From contig DAOUTW010000018.1 in NCBI GenBank assembly GCA_030668485.1, forward strand, positions 1 to 64,000: a stretch of 64,000 nucleotides of DNA, read 5' to 3'. The stretch is from Candidatus Zixiibacteriota bacterium (GTDB lineage: Bacteria; Zixibacteria; MSB-5A5; GN15; JAAZOE01). Shown piece by piece: positions 16,367-26,503 of the stretch. The notes under the pieces are model-generated. The model saw nothing but the letters and a program-made list of their open reading frames with translations, did not search any database and had not been told where the DNA came from. Positions within the stretch are counted from its first letter, which is position 1, and every line of letters starts with the position of its first letter. The translations under genes and the position numbers were made by a program.

Positions 16367-17716
16367 TTATTTATCTTTCAAAAACTCCCGAATGTATTTT
16401 TTTAGGACCTCCGGATCATTGTCATCCGGATTATCCAACACCTTCTCCATCAAATACTCGAAGATATCTCCAATCATCGGCGACTGGTCGAGATCAAAGA
16501 TGCGGATGATTTCGCCTCCGTTGAGAGCCAGATCGGAACGGCCGAAAGGTGGTTTGCGGGAAATCTCATCGGCAATCGCCCTTTCCATTTCGTCGACATC
16601 TTCGGTCGTCCCCCCCATCCCCTGCGCGATCACATCGGCGCGTCTCAAGTCCAGCAGATCGGGGATCAATCTCTGGCCAATACGCCGAATAAACCGGCGC
16701 AGGCCCTTGGAACCGACGTCGGTGGTAAACATGTGACGCTCGATCAGGAGCATGACATCTTTTATCAATTCATTCGAATAACGCAGCCGGGTCAGCACCT
16801 GACCGGCAATTTTCGCTCCCGTGGTTTCATGGCTGTAGAAAGTAGCCCCGGTGTCGGTCAGACGTTTGTGATACGGTTTGGTGATATCATGGAATAAGGC
16901 CGCCAGACGGAGGTGGAGTTTCGGCGGGCAGGCATCGACAATCCGCAGCGTATGTTCGAACACATCGTAGGCATGGAAACCGCCCGGCTGATCGCAGCCG
17001 ACGGCCGGTTCCATTTCCGGGATGATATGTTTCATCAATCCCGTTTCCTGCATCAGCCGTAAACCGATCGACGGTTTGTCGGCTCGCGTCATCATTTTGT
17101 TTAGTTCTTCGGCGATTCGTTCCGTAGATACGCTCTTGATCAAATCGACATTCTCTACCAGGGCCTGACGTGTCCCGGCCTCAATCTCAAATTCAAAGCG
17201 GGCCGCAAATTGAACGGCACGCAGCATCCGTAGCGGATCTTCAGTAAATGATTGCGGTGCGACCATGCGGATCACGTGATTTTCGAGATCGGTTTGGCCG
17301 CCATAGGGATCGATTATAGATCCGTCATGTAAATCATGCGCAATGGCATTGATGGAAAAATCGCGGCGGATCAGATCCTGGTCGACCGGCAATGCGGGAT
17401 CGAAATCGACTTCAAAATCGGTATGGCCGATGCCGGTTGATTTTTCACTTCGCGGCAGGGAAATATCAAAGGTCATAGCAATCTCGTCATCATCGGCGTG
17501 GGGAGTAAACTTCACCACACCGAAGGACCGCCCAACGGTGTCCACCCGCCCGTACCGCCGCAGAATCTGCTGCAGGCGCGGCAGAGTAATACCGCAGACA
17601 AGGTAATCGCGATCCTTGGAATCGAGGTTACGATGTAACAGTGAGTCGCGGACGCAGCCCCCTACTTCGTATATGCGACCTTCACTCAGGATATCCTGCA
17701 CCACATCGTCCTTCAA
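16367..17716 (-). CDS. cca: CCA-adding enzyme / tRNA nucleotidyltransferase with HD domain
   Basis: This 449-residue protein adds or repairs the 3' CCA of tRNAs. The nucleotidyltransferase head has GGCVRDSLLHRNLDSKDRDYLV with the catalytic DRD pair, then RRDFSINAIAHDL and DPLRMLRAVQFAARF. An HD-type domain follows (RLAALFHDITKP, YSHETTGAKIAGQVL) and may confer phosphatase or phosphodiesterase activity. The tRNA-Sec gene in this window does not encode a 3' CCA, which fits a need for this enzyme. Confidence 0.92.
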   Translation of the reverse strand: MKDDVVQDILSEGRIYEVGGCVRDSLLHRNLDSKDRDYLVCGITLPRLQQILRRYGRVDTVGRSFGVVKFTPHADDDEIAMTFDISLPRSEKSTGIGHTDFEVDFDPALPVDQDLIRRDFSINAIAHDLHDGSIIDPYGGQTDLENHVIRMVAPQSFTEDPLRMLRAVQFAARFEFEIEAGTRQALVENVDLIKSVSTERIAEELNKMMTRADKPSIGLRLMQETGLMKHIIPEMEPAVGCDQPGGFHAYDVFEHTLRIVDACPPKLHLRLAALFHDITKPYHKRLTDTGATFYSHETTGAKIAGQVLTRLRYSNELIKDVMLLIERHMFTTDVGSKGLRRFIRRIGQRLIPDLLDLRRADVIAQGMGGTTEDVDEMERAIADEISRKPPFGRSDLALNGGEIIRIFDLDQSPMIGDIFEYLMEKVLDNPDDNDPEVLKKYIREFLKDK

Positions 17717-17727
17717 CTGATAATTTC

Positions 17728-18690
17728 CTAATCGGGATAGATCTGAGTCCCGGCTTTTCCCGCCATCGCTTCGGCAGCCAGATCCAGCGAAGTTATGACA
17801 ACTTTGCGACCGCCGTTTTCCATGAAATTTATGGCCGCTTCCACTTTCGGGCCCATGGAACCGGGCGGGAAATGACCTTCTTCAAAATATTTTTTAATTT
17901 CAGAAATCGTCACCTTATCGAGCTTTTTTTCATCGGATTGCCCGAAATTCAGAGATACCTGATCGACTGAAGTCAAAATCAAAAACAGTTCGGCGCCGAT
18001 CTCTCGTCCGAGCATGGCCGAAGCGCGATCTTTATCGATTACGGCATCAACCCCTTCATATCCCAGTTCGGGATCGATATTGACCGGGATGCCGCCACCG
18101 CCGGCTGCAATAACGATAAAGTGATGATCCAGCAGGACGCTGATAACATCTTTTTCGACACAGGTGAGCGGTATTGGTGAAGCTACCACCCGACGCCAGC
18201 CGCGATTAGCATCGGCTTTGACGATCCAACCGCTTTCATCGGCCATCTTGCGGGCCTGTTCTTCGCTGTAAAACTGCCCGATATACTTGGTGGGCTTTTT
18301 AATCGAGGGGTCGTCAAAATCGACTACCATCTGCGTAATGATAGTGCACACCTGGCGGTCAACACCTTCTTTATCAAAACGATTCTGCAATGACTGCTCG
18401 ATCATATATCCCATCCCGCCTTCGGTATCGGCGACGCAGATACCCAGAGGCAGTATCGGGGCTTTGCCGCGGGCGAGTTCCACCCGCAGCAAAGCGTTTC
18501 CTACCTGAGGCCCATTGCCATGACTGACACAGAGGTCATACCCCTGACGGGCCAGTTCGACTATTGTCTCCAGAGACCGGCGAGTATTGGAAAACTGATT
18601 GGCAATGGTATCTTCCAGTTCTTTACTGGTGATAGCATTGCCGCCCAGGGCAACAATTGCCCTCTTGCTTTTAGAATCGGAGCCGGTCAT
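17728..18690 (-). CDS. arcC: carbamate kinase
   Basis: This 320-residue amino-acid-kinase-family enzyme interconverts carbamoyl phosphate + ADP and carbamate + ATP. Motifs include IVALGGNAI, SHGNGPQVGNALLRVE, VVASPIPLTCVE, AAGGGGIPV, VIDKDRASAMLGREIGAELFLILTSVDQV and PGSMGPKVEAAINFME. It is spaced 5 bp from the cpgS-like gene, a pairing that suggests joint function. No ornithine carbamoyltransferase or arginine deiminase is in the window. Confidence 0.95.
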   Translation of the reverse strand: MTGSDSKSKRAIVALGGNAITSKELEDTIANQFSNTRRSLETIVELARQGYDLCVSHGNGPQVGNALLRVELARGKAPILPLGICVADTEGGMGYMIEQSLQNRFDKEGVDRQVCTIITQMVVDFDDPSIKKPTKYIGQFYSEEQARKMADESGWIVKADANRGWRRVVASPIPLTCVEKDVISVLLDHHFIVIAAGGGGIPVNIDPELGYEGVDAVIDKDRASAMLGREIGAELFLILTSVDQVSLNFGQSDEKKLDKVTISEIKKYFEEGHFPPGSMGPKVEAAINFMENGGRKVVITSLDLAAEAMAGKAGTQIYPD

Positions 18691-18695
18691 CTATT

Positions 18696-20030
18696 TTATT
18701 TTTTCTTCTTCGACTTTTTCAGTTTGGTGGTCAAAATATCTTCCAGATCGGGATGGCCGATTTCCTGCAAGCTATATCCCACGCGGGCGGTCGGCTTTTT
18801 GATCTTTACGATACGCCTGAGATCGATCGGCGTACCGATAATCACCAGGTCGCACTTGGTGGCGTTGATCGTCTTCTCCAGGTCCTTGATCTGCTGGCCG
18901 GAATAACCCATGGCCGGCAACAGAACTCCGATTTCCGGATACTTTTCAAAAGTCTCGGAAATGGTCCCGACAGTATAAGGCCGCGGATCGACCAGTTCGG
19001 CGGCGCCGAACTTCATAGCCGCAACCACACCGGCGCCATAAGTCATTTCACCGTGAGTCAGGGTCGGGCCGTCCTCGACTACCAGCACTTTCTTGCCGGT
19101 GATCGCTTCGGCGTTTTCGACCGTCAGCGGACTGGCGGCATCGACGATGGTCGCCTTGGGATTGATCATCCGGACATTGCTGCGCACGGTATCGACACCT
19201 TCCGGATGAGCCGAATCGATTTTGTTGATCACTACGACGTCAGCCAGATGGACGTTGGTCAGACCGGGGTAATAAGACAGCTCATGGCCCGGACGATGAG
19301 GATCAACGACCGTAATATAGAGATCGGCCTTGTAGAACGACATATCGTTATTGCCGCCGTCCCAGACGATCACATCGGCTTCCTTCTCAGCTTCGCGAAG
19401 GATCATCTCATAATCCACACCGGCGTAAACGATGACGCCGCGGTCGATATGAGGTTCGTACTCCTCGCGCTCTTCGATAGTACATTTATGCTTAACGAGA
19501 TCTTTGTAATCGGCAAAACGCTGACAGGCTTGCTTGGCCAGATCGCCGTAAGGCATGGGATGACGAATGGCCACCACCTTTTTGCCCATCTTCTGCAGTA
19601 CTTCGCACACGCGGCGGGTGGTCTGAGATTTGCCGCATCCGGTCCGGGCGGCACAAACGGCCACTACCGGCTTTTTGCTGACAACCATGGTCGGCTCTCC
19701 GCCAGCCATCGAGAAGGCGGCGCCGTTGGCGATAACTTCCGCACCCTTGGCCATGACGACCTCGAAGGGGATATCGGAATACGAGAAAACGACCTCGGCA
19801 ATATTGTGCTTGCGGATCAGCTTTATCAATTCCGATTCGTCATAAATCGGAATTCCTTTGGGATACAGTTTTCCGGCCAGCGACGGCGGGTATTTGCGTC
19901 CTTCGATATCGGGAATCTGAGTAGCGGTAAAAGCTACGACTTCAATACTTTTGTCATTCCGGTAGAGACAATTGAAATTGTGGAAATCGCGCCCGGCCGC
20001 GCCCATGATAATGATCTTCCTTCGTGCCAT
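18696..20030 (-). CDS. P-loop protein related to cyclic 2,3-diphosphoglycerate synthetase
   Basis: This 444-residue protein has an N-terminal Rossmann-like segment (KIIIMGAAGRDFHNFNCLYRND) and a Walker A-type loop (CAARTGCGKSQTTRRVCEVL). The central part matches cpgS-type GTPase proteins (VIVWDGGNNDMSFYKADLYITVVDPHRPGHELSYYPG, VVINKIDSA). The C-terminal tail is lysine-rich (KLKKSKKKK). In archaea cpgS makes the thermoprotectant cyclic 2,3-diphosphoglycerate. Bacterial relatives next to carbamate kinase have no established reaction that I can state, so the function is left open. Confidence 0.8.
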   Translation of the reverse strand: MARRKIIIMGAAGRDFHNFNCLYRNDKSIEVVAFTATQIPDIEGRKYPPSLAGKLYPKGIPIYDESELIKLIRKHNIAEVVFSYSDIPFEVVMAKGAEVIANGAAFSMAGGEPTMVVSKKPVVAVCAARTGCGKSQTTRRVCEVLQKMGKKVVAIRHPMPYGDLAKQACQRFADYKDLVKHKCTIEEREEYEPHIDRGVIVYAGVDYEMILREAEKEADVIVWDGGNNDMSFYKADLYITVVDPHRPGHELSYYPGLTNVHLADVVVINKIDSAHPEGVDTVRSNVRMINPKATIVDAASPLTVENAEAITGKKVLVVEDGPTLTHGEMTYGAGVVAAMKFGAAELVDPRPYTVGTISETFEKYPEIGVLLPAMGYSGQQIKDLEKTINATKCDLVIIGTPIDLRRIVKIKKPTARVGYSLQEIGHPDLEDILTTKLKKSKKKK

Positions 20031-20217
20031 GATGTATCTCCATTTTCTATTTTCAGTTTTCTATTACAGTTATCCTACGGTATATGGACATCTGACCGAA
20101 TTATATGGCCGAAGCATTCCAGATATGCCGCACCAGAAAGCGGCTCCAATCGGCCGCCCCTGACTTACCTCGTATGGACAAAACAAAACTGAACATCGAA
20201 TTCTCTATTGACATCCT

Positions 20218-21714
20218 TTACTGGTTGTCGATCTGTGCTCTCTGGTTGGTTCCGGAGAAATCGATATAAACCGATTTCCATTCCGAGAAAACTTCCAGCG
20301 ACTGGGTGCAGGCTTCACGATGACCGTTGCCGGTATGTTTGGTACCGCCAAACGGCATGTGCGTCTCGGCGCCGATGGTCGGAGCGTTGACATAGAAAAT
20401 ACCGGTATAAACATCGCGCATCGCCGTGAAGGCGCGGTTGACATCCTGCGTATAAATCGAGGCCGACAAACCGTAGGCGCAATCGTTGGCAAATTCAATC
20501 GCCTGATCAAAGTCATTGACAGGAATGCAGTCAGTCACCGATCCAAAAATCTCCTCTTTGAAGATCCGCATACCAGGCTCCACATCGCCGAAAATTGTCG
20601 GCTGAGTGAACCAGCCCTTGTCATAAGCGCCGCCGGTAAGACGCCCGCCGCCGCAAAGCAGCTTGGCTCCGTCTTCCTTCTCTCCGATACGCATATATTC
20701 GAGAACCGAATTCATCTGCGACTCGGAAATAGCGGGACCCATCTCAATGCCGTCTTCGAGGCCGTTACCGACCTTGAGAGCCTTGGCGCGCTCGACCAGC
20801 ATCTTGGTAAATTTGTTGTACACCTTCTTGTGGATAATCAGCCGCGATGAGGCGGTACAGCGCTGACCGGTGGTGCCGAAAGCGCCCCAGAGGGAACCCT
20901 CGAGGGCGAGATCAAGGTCAGCGTCATCCATAATGATGATACAATTCTTGCCGCCCATTTCCAAATGGCAGTGCTTGAAGTCCGGCGAGCATGCTTCGGA
21001 AATTTTGCGCCCGATATCGGTTGAACCGGTGAAAGAAACACAGCCGACCCGCTTGTCGGTCATCAGAGGCTGTCCCACTGACGATCCGGAACCGCTGACA
21101 AGATTGACGACTCCGGGCGGAAGCCCCTCTTCTTCGAACGCCTTGACCAGATTAACCACTGACAGCGGGGTGTAGGTGGCCGGCTTGATAACCACAGTGT
21201 TACCCAGCACCAGCGCCGGTGTCATTTTCCATGACGGAATTGCGATCGGGAAATTCCACGGGGTAATCATACCGCAGACTCCCAGAGGCTGGCGGATCGA
21301 CATACAAAACTTATTGGTCATTTCCGAAGGTGTCGTCTGACCGAAACTACGGCGGCCTTCACCGGCCATGTAGTAGGTCATGTCGATCGCTTCCTGGGTA
21401 TCGCCCCGAGTTTCGGCAAGTACTTTACCCATTTCGCGCGTCATGTCGCGTGAAATCTCTTCCTTGTCCTTGAGGAGTCTCTGCGCGACACGGTAGAGGA
21501 TCTCTCCCCTCTTCGGAGCGGGATAAAGACGCCATGATTTATATGCTTCCGCGGCGGCGCTGATGGCGGCGTCGACATCCTGATCGTCAGATTGCTGAAA
21601 TATGCCGACAACGTCATCGGTATTGGCCGGGTTTATATTCTGAAATGTTTCTCCGGTATGCGATTTTACCCATTCGCCATTGATGAAGTTTTTATATACC
21701 TTCGGCTTCTTCAT
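20218..21714 (-). CDS. NAD(P)-dependent aldehyde dehydrogenase
   Basis: This 498-residue ALDH-superfamily enzyme oxidises an aldehyde to the acid. It has [31 protein letters not shown], the cofactor-contact [11 protein letters not shown], general-base Glu in LEMGGKN, catalytic Cys in [12 protein letters not shown], and EEIFGSV. Substrate cannot be told from sequence alone; semialdehyde-type ALDHs are closest in feel. GGAGG lies 6 nt before the ATG. It stands alone, with 187 bp to the next gene and 360 bp upstream. Confidence 0.93.
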   Translation of the reverse strand: MKKPKVYKNFINGEWVKSHTGETFQNINPANTDDVVGIFQQSDDQDVDAAISAAAEAYKSWRLYPAPKRGEILYRVAQRLLKDKEEISRDMTREMGKVLAETRGDTQEAIDMTYYMAGEGRRSFGQTTPSEMTNKFCMSIRQPLGVCGMITPWNFPIAIPSWKMTPALVLGNTVVIKPATYTPLSVVNLVKAFEEEGLPPGVVNLVSGSGSSVGQPLMTDKRVGCVSFTGSTDIGRKISEACSPDFKHCHLEMGGKNCIIIMDDADLDLALEGSLWGAFGTTGQRCTASSRLIIHKKVYNKFTKMLVERAKALKVGNGLEDGIEMGPAISESQMNSVLEYMRIGEKEDGAKLLCGGGRLTGGAYDKGWFTQPTIFGDVEPGMRIFKEEIFGSVTDCIPVNDFDQAIEFANDCAYGLSASIYTQDVNRAFTAMRDVYTGIFYVNAPTIGAETHMPFGGTKHTGNGHREACTQSLEVFSEWKSVYIDFSGTNQRAQIDNQ

Positions 21715-22074
21715 AGGGACCTCCTGAATTTATAATCAACATCATGTTTCATATTTACTCCCATACCAAAATGTGAATCTTTTCACCATTTCGGCCAAGA
21801 TTGCTAATATAGAAAAATTAGGGGAATTGTCAAACGCTTTGGGGCATTTGTACAAAGATTTTTGCTTTGGCAGACAACAAATTAACCCCGATTTGAGGCC
21901 AAAACAGGGAGGGGTGATTCTTTCCTCGAAAATCGCAGGGTTTTGGCGGAAATTTCGCCAACTTTTATCCCTATGTTGGCTGAAGTTGGGCGAAAACCGA
22001 ATTCGAAGGAAAGCGGAAAAAGTCGATCGAATTTTGATTTCCGAGGTAGATTGATCGGTAATACTGGCGACAGC
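21715..22074. other. intergenic region between tgt and the aldehyde dehydrogenase
   Basis: No gene is recognised. A hairpin ttggcg-gaaattt-cgccaa near 21943-21961 is the only clear structure, and no strong terminator T-run accompanies it on the minus strand. ORFs 21773-22054 and 21943-22185 have no family resemblance. Confidence 0.4.
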
Positions 22075-23217
22075 TTAAGACTCGCTTTGCGAGCGGGCGA
22101 GAAATTCCTGTTTGAATTTCATAAAACGGTCTTCCCTGATCGCCAGCCGGATATCTTCCATCAGGCGAATAAAGAAATTGACTGAGTGATAAGACGCCAA
22201 TCGATGAGCCGTAATTTCCGAAACAGAGTATAAATGACGTAAATATGCCCGGCTGTAACGCTGGCAGACATAGCAATCGCAGTCGGGATCGAGCGGTAAA
22301 TAATCCTCTGCGGCGGCGGCATTGCGGAAATTATATGGGCCGGCGGCAGTAAAAACCAGACCGGTGCGGGCATTGCGCGTCGGCAAAACACAGTCGAACA
22401 TATCGACACCCCGCTCCACCGCCATAAGAATATCCTCGGGATAACCGACGCCCATCAGATAGCGCTGCTTATCTTCCGGCAATAGCGGCAGGGTAACATC
22501 GAGCATTCGCGTCATCTGATCTTTGGGTTCGCCAACTGACAGACCGCCGATGGAATAGCCAGGGAAATCCATCTCCAGAAGCTCTTCGGCTGATTGTCGG
22601 CGCAAGTCTTCATACACCGATCCCTGTACTATACCGTGCAAAAGCTGTTTTGGGAAATCTCCGGTTTCTTCGAGACGATTGAACTGGTCAATCCCTCTTT
22701 GCGCCCAGGCGGTGGTACGTTTGACACCCTTAAGAGCATCTTCATGGGAGGCTGGGTATGGCACGCATTGATCGAAAGACATGATAATATCCGGTCCCAA
22801 CTGCCGCTCGATTTCGATCACCTTTTCGGCGGTGAAATCATGGTAGGAACCGTCGAAATGAGACTGAAACCTGACACCGTCGTCGGTGATCTTATTGCGC
22901 CCCATATGAGAAAATACCTGAAATCCCCCCGAGTCCGATAGAATAGCATGAGGCCAAGATGTGAAGCCGTGCACTCGTCCCATCTTTTCGACCACATCCG
23001 CGCCTGGTCGCAAATAGAGATGATAGGTGTTGACCAGGAAAATTTGTGCCCCCATCGCCTCGAGATCTTCGCAGGCCAGGGTTTTCACAGCCCCCTGCGT
23101 TCCGACAGGCATAAATACCGGCGTTTCGATTTCGGCATGAGGGGTCGTCAGTCGTCCGAGGCGGGCTTTGCCGTCCTGATGCAATAATTCGAATGAGAAG
23201 CCGTCGGGATAATTCAT
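22075..23217 (-). CDS. tgt: tRNA-guanine transglycosylase
   Basis: This 380-residue enzyme exchanges G34 of GUN-anticodon tRNAs for the queuosine precursor preQ1. It shows ILSDSGGFQVFS (catalytic Asp region), MSFDQCVPYPA, GGLSVGEP, YLMGVGYPEDILMAVERGVDMFDCVLPTRNAR (nucleophilic Asp), and the zinc site CDCYVCQRYSRAYLRHL...H. Length is typical. It lies 18 bp downstream of radA. Confidence 0.97.
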   Translation of the reverse strand: MNYPDGFSFELLHQDGKARLGRLTTPHAEIETPVFMPVGTQGAVKTLACEDLEAMGAQIFLVNTYHLYLRPGADVVEKMGRVHGFTSWPHAILSDSGGFQVFSHMGRNKITDDGVRFQSHFDGSYHDFTAEKVIEIERQLGPDIIMSFDQCVPYPASHEDALKGVKRTTAWAQRGIDQFNRLEETGDFPKQLLHGIVQGSVYEDLRRQSAEELLEMDFPGYSIGGLSVGEPKDQMTRMLDVTLPLLPEDKQRYLMGVGYPEDILMAVERGVDMFDCVLPTRNARTGLVFTAAGPYNFRNAAAAEDYLPLDPDCDCYVCQRYSRAYLRHLYSVSEITAHRLASYHSVNFFIRLMEDIRLAIREDRFMKFKQEFLARSQSES

Positions 23218-23235
23218 GAACTTGCCCTTTTTGTC

Positions 23236-24603
23236 CTAACGTATAGCCTGTAATGCCTGATCGACATTGGTCACCGGAATCAATTCCATCCCTTTCGGGA
23301 CTGCCAGACCATTGCGATTGGCAGCCGGGATCATCGCCCGTGTCATCCCCAGTTTGACTGCCTCAGCCAGACGGCGGCTGATATGCGAAACACCGCGAAC
23401 ATCTCCGGACAAACCAACCTCACCCACCACCAGCATCTCCGACTCGACGGTGATATTCAATTTGGAAGAGGCCGCGGCCAGTAGAAAAGCCAGATCGAGG
23501 GCGGTGTCATCGAGATGAATACCACCAGCGATATTGACAAAAACATCGTTGCCGCTCAGTAATACCCCGCCCCTTTTTTCGAGCACGGCATTAATAATCG
23601 CCAGCCGTTTGGAATCTATCCCGGACGCAACCCGTTGAGGGGTGCCGTATGGTGAGGATGCCACCAGAGCCTCGACTTCCACCAGAAACGACCGGGTCCC
23701 TTCGACCGCTGCGGAGACGACCCGCCCCGGAAGTTGATCGCCCTGATTCGAGGTCATAAATATCTGCGATGGGTTTTTCATTTCCATCAGGCCGTTGCCG
23801 GTCATTTCGAATACGCCGATTTCTCCGGCCGGGCCGAAGCGATTTTTCTGAGAGCGGAGAATGCGATAAAGATGATAACGATCTCCCTCGAAATAAAGCA
23901 CGGTATCGACCATATGTTCCAGCACCTTGGGGCCGGCGACACTGCCGTCTTTCGTGATATGACCGATGAGAAACAGGATTTTTCCGGTTTGTTTGACCAG
24001 TTCGATCAGGCGAGCCGATGATTCCCGGACTTGCCCGACTGTTCCCGGAGGAGAATCAAAAGCGGGCGAAGCTACGGTCTGGATGGAATCGATAATAAGA
24101 AATTGAAAATCTTCGCGCCCCAGCGACAGGATTTCATCGAGGTCCGAGACATTGGCAACCGAGATCATTTTGCCATCGATACCGAACCGCAGGGAACGAT
24201 CCTTAATCTGCTGAATCGATTCTTCTCCCGAGATATAGAGCACACGGTGACCTTTTTCGCCGTACTTTTCGGCAACCTGCAGAAGCAGCGACGATTTGCC
24301 TATCCCCGGCTCACCGCCGATCAGTAACGCCGATCCATAGACGGCCCCGCCTCCAAGAACGCGATCGAGTTCATCCATCCCCGATTCGATCCGGTCCTGG
24401 TATTGGGTAGTGATATCGGGAATCGGTATGGCAGACGTTGAGCTTTTGCGGGAAGTTTCTTCTTTGGCGGAGGTGGCAATCACTTCTTCATGAAGGCTGT
24501 TCCATTGCCCGCATTCGCGGCACTGTCCCTGCCAGCGATGATGCATTGCCCCGCAACCGGTACAAAAGTATGCTGTTTTCTTTTTTGGCTTGGCTTTCAT
24601 CAA
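23236..24603 (-). CDS. radA: DNA repair protein RadA
   Basis: This 455-residue RecA-like helicase processes recombination intermediates. An N-terminal zinc ribbon (CTGCGAMHHRWQGQCRECGQW) precedes a RecA core with Walker A GEPGIGKSSLLLQ, the RadA-specific SQKNRFGPAGEIGVFEM motif and a C-terminal Lon-protease-like domain (GGIHLDDTALDLAFLLAAASS, GEVGLSGDVRGV). The start overlaps the mlaF stop by 4 bp. Confidence 0.97.
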   Translation of the reverse strand: MMKAKPKKKTAYFCTGCGAMHHRWQGQCRECGQWNSLHEEVIATSAKEETSRKSSTSAIPIPDITTQYQDRIESGMDELDRVLGGGAVYGSALLIGGEPGIGKSSLLLQVAEKYGEKGHRVLYISGEESIQQIKDRSLRFGIDGKMISVANVSDLDEILSLGREDFQFLIIDSIQTVASPAFDSPPGTVGQVRESSARLIELVKQTGKILFLIGHITKDGSVAGPKVLEHMVDTVLYFEGDRYHLYRILRSQKNRFGPAGEIGVFEMTGNGLMEMKNPSQIFMTSNQGDQLPGRVVSAAVEGTRSFLVEVEALVASSPYGTPQRVASGIDSKRLAIINAVLEKRGGVLLSGNDVFVNIAGGIHLDDTALDLAFLLAAASSKLNITVESEMLVVGEVGLSGDVRGVSHISRRLAEAVKLGMTRAMIPAANRNGLAVPKGMELIPVTNVDQALQAIR

Positions 24604-25346
24604 TGCACCGTGATCGGGCCGGTCGAGGAGCCGGTGATGAATTGTTTGACAATGGCGTTATCGGTTTGCCGGATCTGGTCCGGAGTTCCATCCCAGACGA
24701 TTTTCCCCTCATAGAGCATGATTATGCGGTCGGCGATTTTGTAGGCCGAAGCCATGTCATGGGTGACGGCAATCGAGGTCACACCCAGTTTCTTATTGAC
24801 ATCGACGATCAGCTCATTGATCATATCGGCCGAAATCGGGTCCAATCCGGTGGTCGGTTCGTCATAAAGAATGATATCGGGTTCGGTAGCGATTGCCCGT
24901 GCCAGAGCGACTCGTTTTTTCATCCCGCCGGAAATTTCGGATGGCATCTTATGCCCGACATCTTTCATACCGACCAGCGCCAGTTTTTCTTCGGCAATCT
25001 GTTTCACCTGTTGCGGTTTCATATGCAGGCTTTCCTTGAGACAGAAGCCGATATTCTCGGCCACCGTCATCGAATCAAAAAGCGCCCCGAACTGAAAGAG
25101 CACCCCGACTCGTTTGCGGAAATCCATGAGGTCAACATGCTTCAACTCAAAAACATTCTGACCATCGACCACCACGCTGCCCTCATCCGGACGTAGCAAG
25201 GCGATAATATGCTTCAACAAAACCGACTTGCCACATCCCGACTGTCCGATCACGACCACCGACTCGCCCTTTTGGATTTCGAGGTCGATGCCGGTGAGGA
25301 CCTCCAGCCGGCCAAAACTTTTCTTTAAATTCTCAACCTTTATCAT
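24600..25346 (-). CDS. mlaF: ABC transporter ATPase, MlaF-type
   Basis: This 248-residue ATPase has Walker A GQSGCGKSVLLKHI, a Q-loop in VLLQFGALFDSMTV-type context, signature EISGGMKKRVALARAI, Walker B ILYDEPTTGLDP, and the switch His in TSIAVTHDM. The GALFDSMTVAENIGFCL segment is typical of MlaF/Ttg2A ATPases that energise retrograde phospholipid transport. It is coupled to the MlaE-like permease by a 4-bp overlap. An MCE/MlaD gene is not in the window. Confidence 0.9.
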   Translation of the reverse strand: MIKVENLKKSFGRLEVLTGIDLEIQKGESVVVIGQSGCGKSVLLKHIIALLRPDEGSVVVDGQNVFELKHVDLMDFRKRVGVLFQFGALFDSMTVAENIGFCLKESLHMKPQQVKQIAEEKLALVGMKDVGHKMPSEISGGMKKRVALARAIATEPDIILYDEPTTGLDPISADMINELIVDVNKKLGVTSIAVTHDMASAYKIADRIIMLYEGKIVWDGTPDQIRQTDNAIVKQFITGSSTGPITVH

Positions 25347-26125
25347 ATTCTAAACAACAAAGTGGCCATGATATAGTCGGCAATAAGGACCATCACCGCC
25401 GAGCTGACCACCGCCCGGGTTGTCGACGCACCTACTCCCTGCGCGCCGCCGGAGGTGAAAAATCCGTGATAACAGCCCATCATCGAAATGATTGCCCCGA
25501 ATGCAGTCGCCTTGATCAGGCCGGAGAAAAAGTCGGATAACGTGAAAAGCTGTTTGAATCCGTTCATGAATGTTTCGGTCTCAACCCCGATCAGGCTGAC
25601 GGCCACGAGCAGGGCGCCGAAGATGGCGATGAAATCGGCCAGCGCGGTGATTATCGGGAGCATGATAATACCGGCGGCGAAACGAGGCATGACCAGATAT
25701 CGGATCGGATCGACCGACATCGATTCCATGGCGTCGATCTGTTCGGTTACTTTCATTGAGCCGATTTCGGCTGCGATACCTGCGCCGACGCGTCCTGCTA
25801 TCACCAGCGCCGTCAAAACCGGCGCCAATTCGATCAGAACCGCCTTGCCGACCGCTCCCCCGAGATATCTGATTGGAACATAATTTTTAAACTGGTAGGC
25901 CGCCTGCCAGGCCGAAACGCCTCCGGTGAAAACCGAGGTAATCATGATCAGCCAGATCGATTTGACTCCGATATGATACATCTGGTTGACGACCAGATGA
26001 AGCGAGGAGAAGAAATATCGGAACGCCAGCAGCGTTCGTCCCAGCATGAGGGACAAGCGCCCCAGGCCGCTGATAAGGGTCGTTGGCCTCAGGTCAAAAA
26101 CCGGTGAATGTTCGTCCATATTCAA
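25343..26125 (-). CDS. mlaE: MlaE-type ABC permease
   Basis: This 260-residue inner-membrane permease of the MlaE family has several membrane segments. Its hallmarks are YLGGAVGKAVLIELAPVLTALVIAGRVGAGIAAEIGSMKVTEQIDAMESMSVDPIRYLVMPR and ALLVAVSLIGVE. With the overlapping MlaF-like ATPase it would move phospholipid between inner and outer membranes, implying a diderm cell. The first of two 68-bp direct repeats lies 21 bp upstream of its start, so the Fic island separates it from its former upstream DNA. Confidence 0.92.
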   Translation of the reverse strand: MNMDEHSPVFDLRPTTLISGLGRLSLMLGRTLLAFRYFFSSLHLVVNQMYHIGVKSIWLIMITSVFTGGVSAWQAAYQFKNYVPIRYLGGAVGKAVLIELAPVLTALVIAGRVGAGIAAEIGSMKVTEQIDAMESMSVDPIRYLVMPRFAAGIIMLPIITALADFIAIFGALLVAVSLIGVETETFMNGFKQLFTLSDFFSGLIKATAFGAIISMMGCYHGFFTSGGAQGVGASTTRAVVSSAVMVLIADYIMATLLFRI

Positions 26126-26146
26126 TGTTACCGGACCAGTTTAGAG

Positions 26147-26214
26147 TGTTTGGCCACAATCAAAGACTAATCGCTGCCGGACACAACTAAATAATCGAGA
26201 AAATGATATTGCGT
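26147..26214. repeat. 68-bp direct repeat, left copy flanking the Fic island
   Basis: tgtttggccacaatcaaaga... to ...gatattgcgt; 67 of 68 positions match the copy at 27684-27751, with one C/G difference. The flanks outside the repeats are unrelated. Confidence 0.92.
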
Positions 26215-26503
26215 TAGGGGGGGTATGGCATTCTCAGAATGATTATTGGGACCGTTACCGGTGATTATCCAATCAATAGGCAAATAAAAACTTATGATAT
26301 GATGATGATGATGATGATGACGATGACGGTGGCGGCAGTAACTGGATCGATATTGCCATTTAAATTGGCATTACTTCACTTGAAATTATTTGTCATTTTT
26401 CCCGCATTGAGTCGTGTTTATGACTTAAACACAACAAAATCACGTGTCGAATTAAGCGACATTCATCGACACGTATACTCAATGTGTCGATACTGTCGAC
26501 ATG
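26215..26503. other. AT-rich gap with GAT microsatellite and palindromes, 3' of fic
   Basis: It contains a (GAT)n tract at about 26301-26320, a perfect GTGTTTA-TGACT-TAAACAC hairpin (26414-26432), and a cluster of TGTCGA/TCGACA elements: CGTGTCGA (26443) with TCGACACG (26466), then GTGTCGA (26484) and TGTCGACA (26494). ORF 26239-26532 is microsatellite-encoded (MMMMMMM) and is not a gene. Confidence 0.55.
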
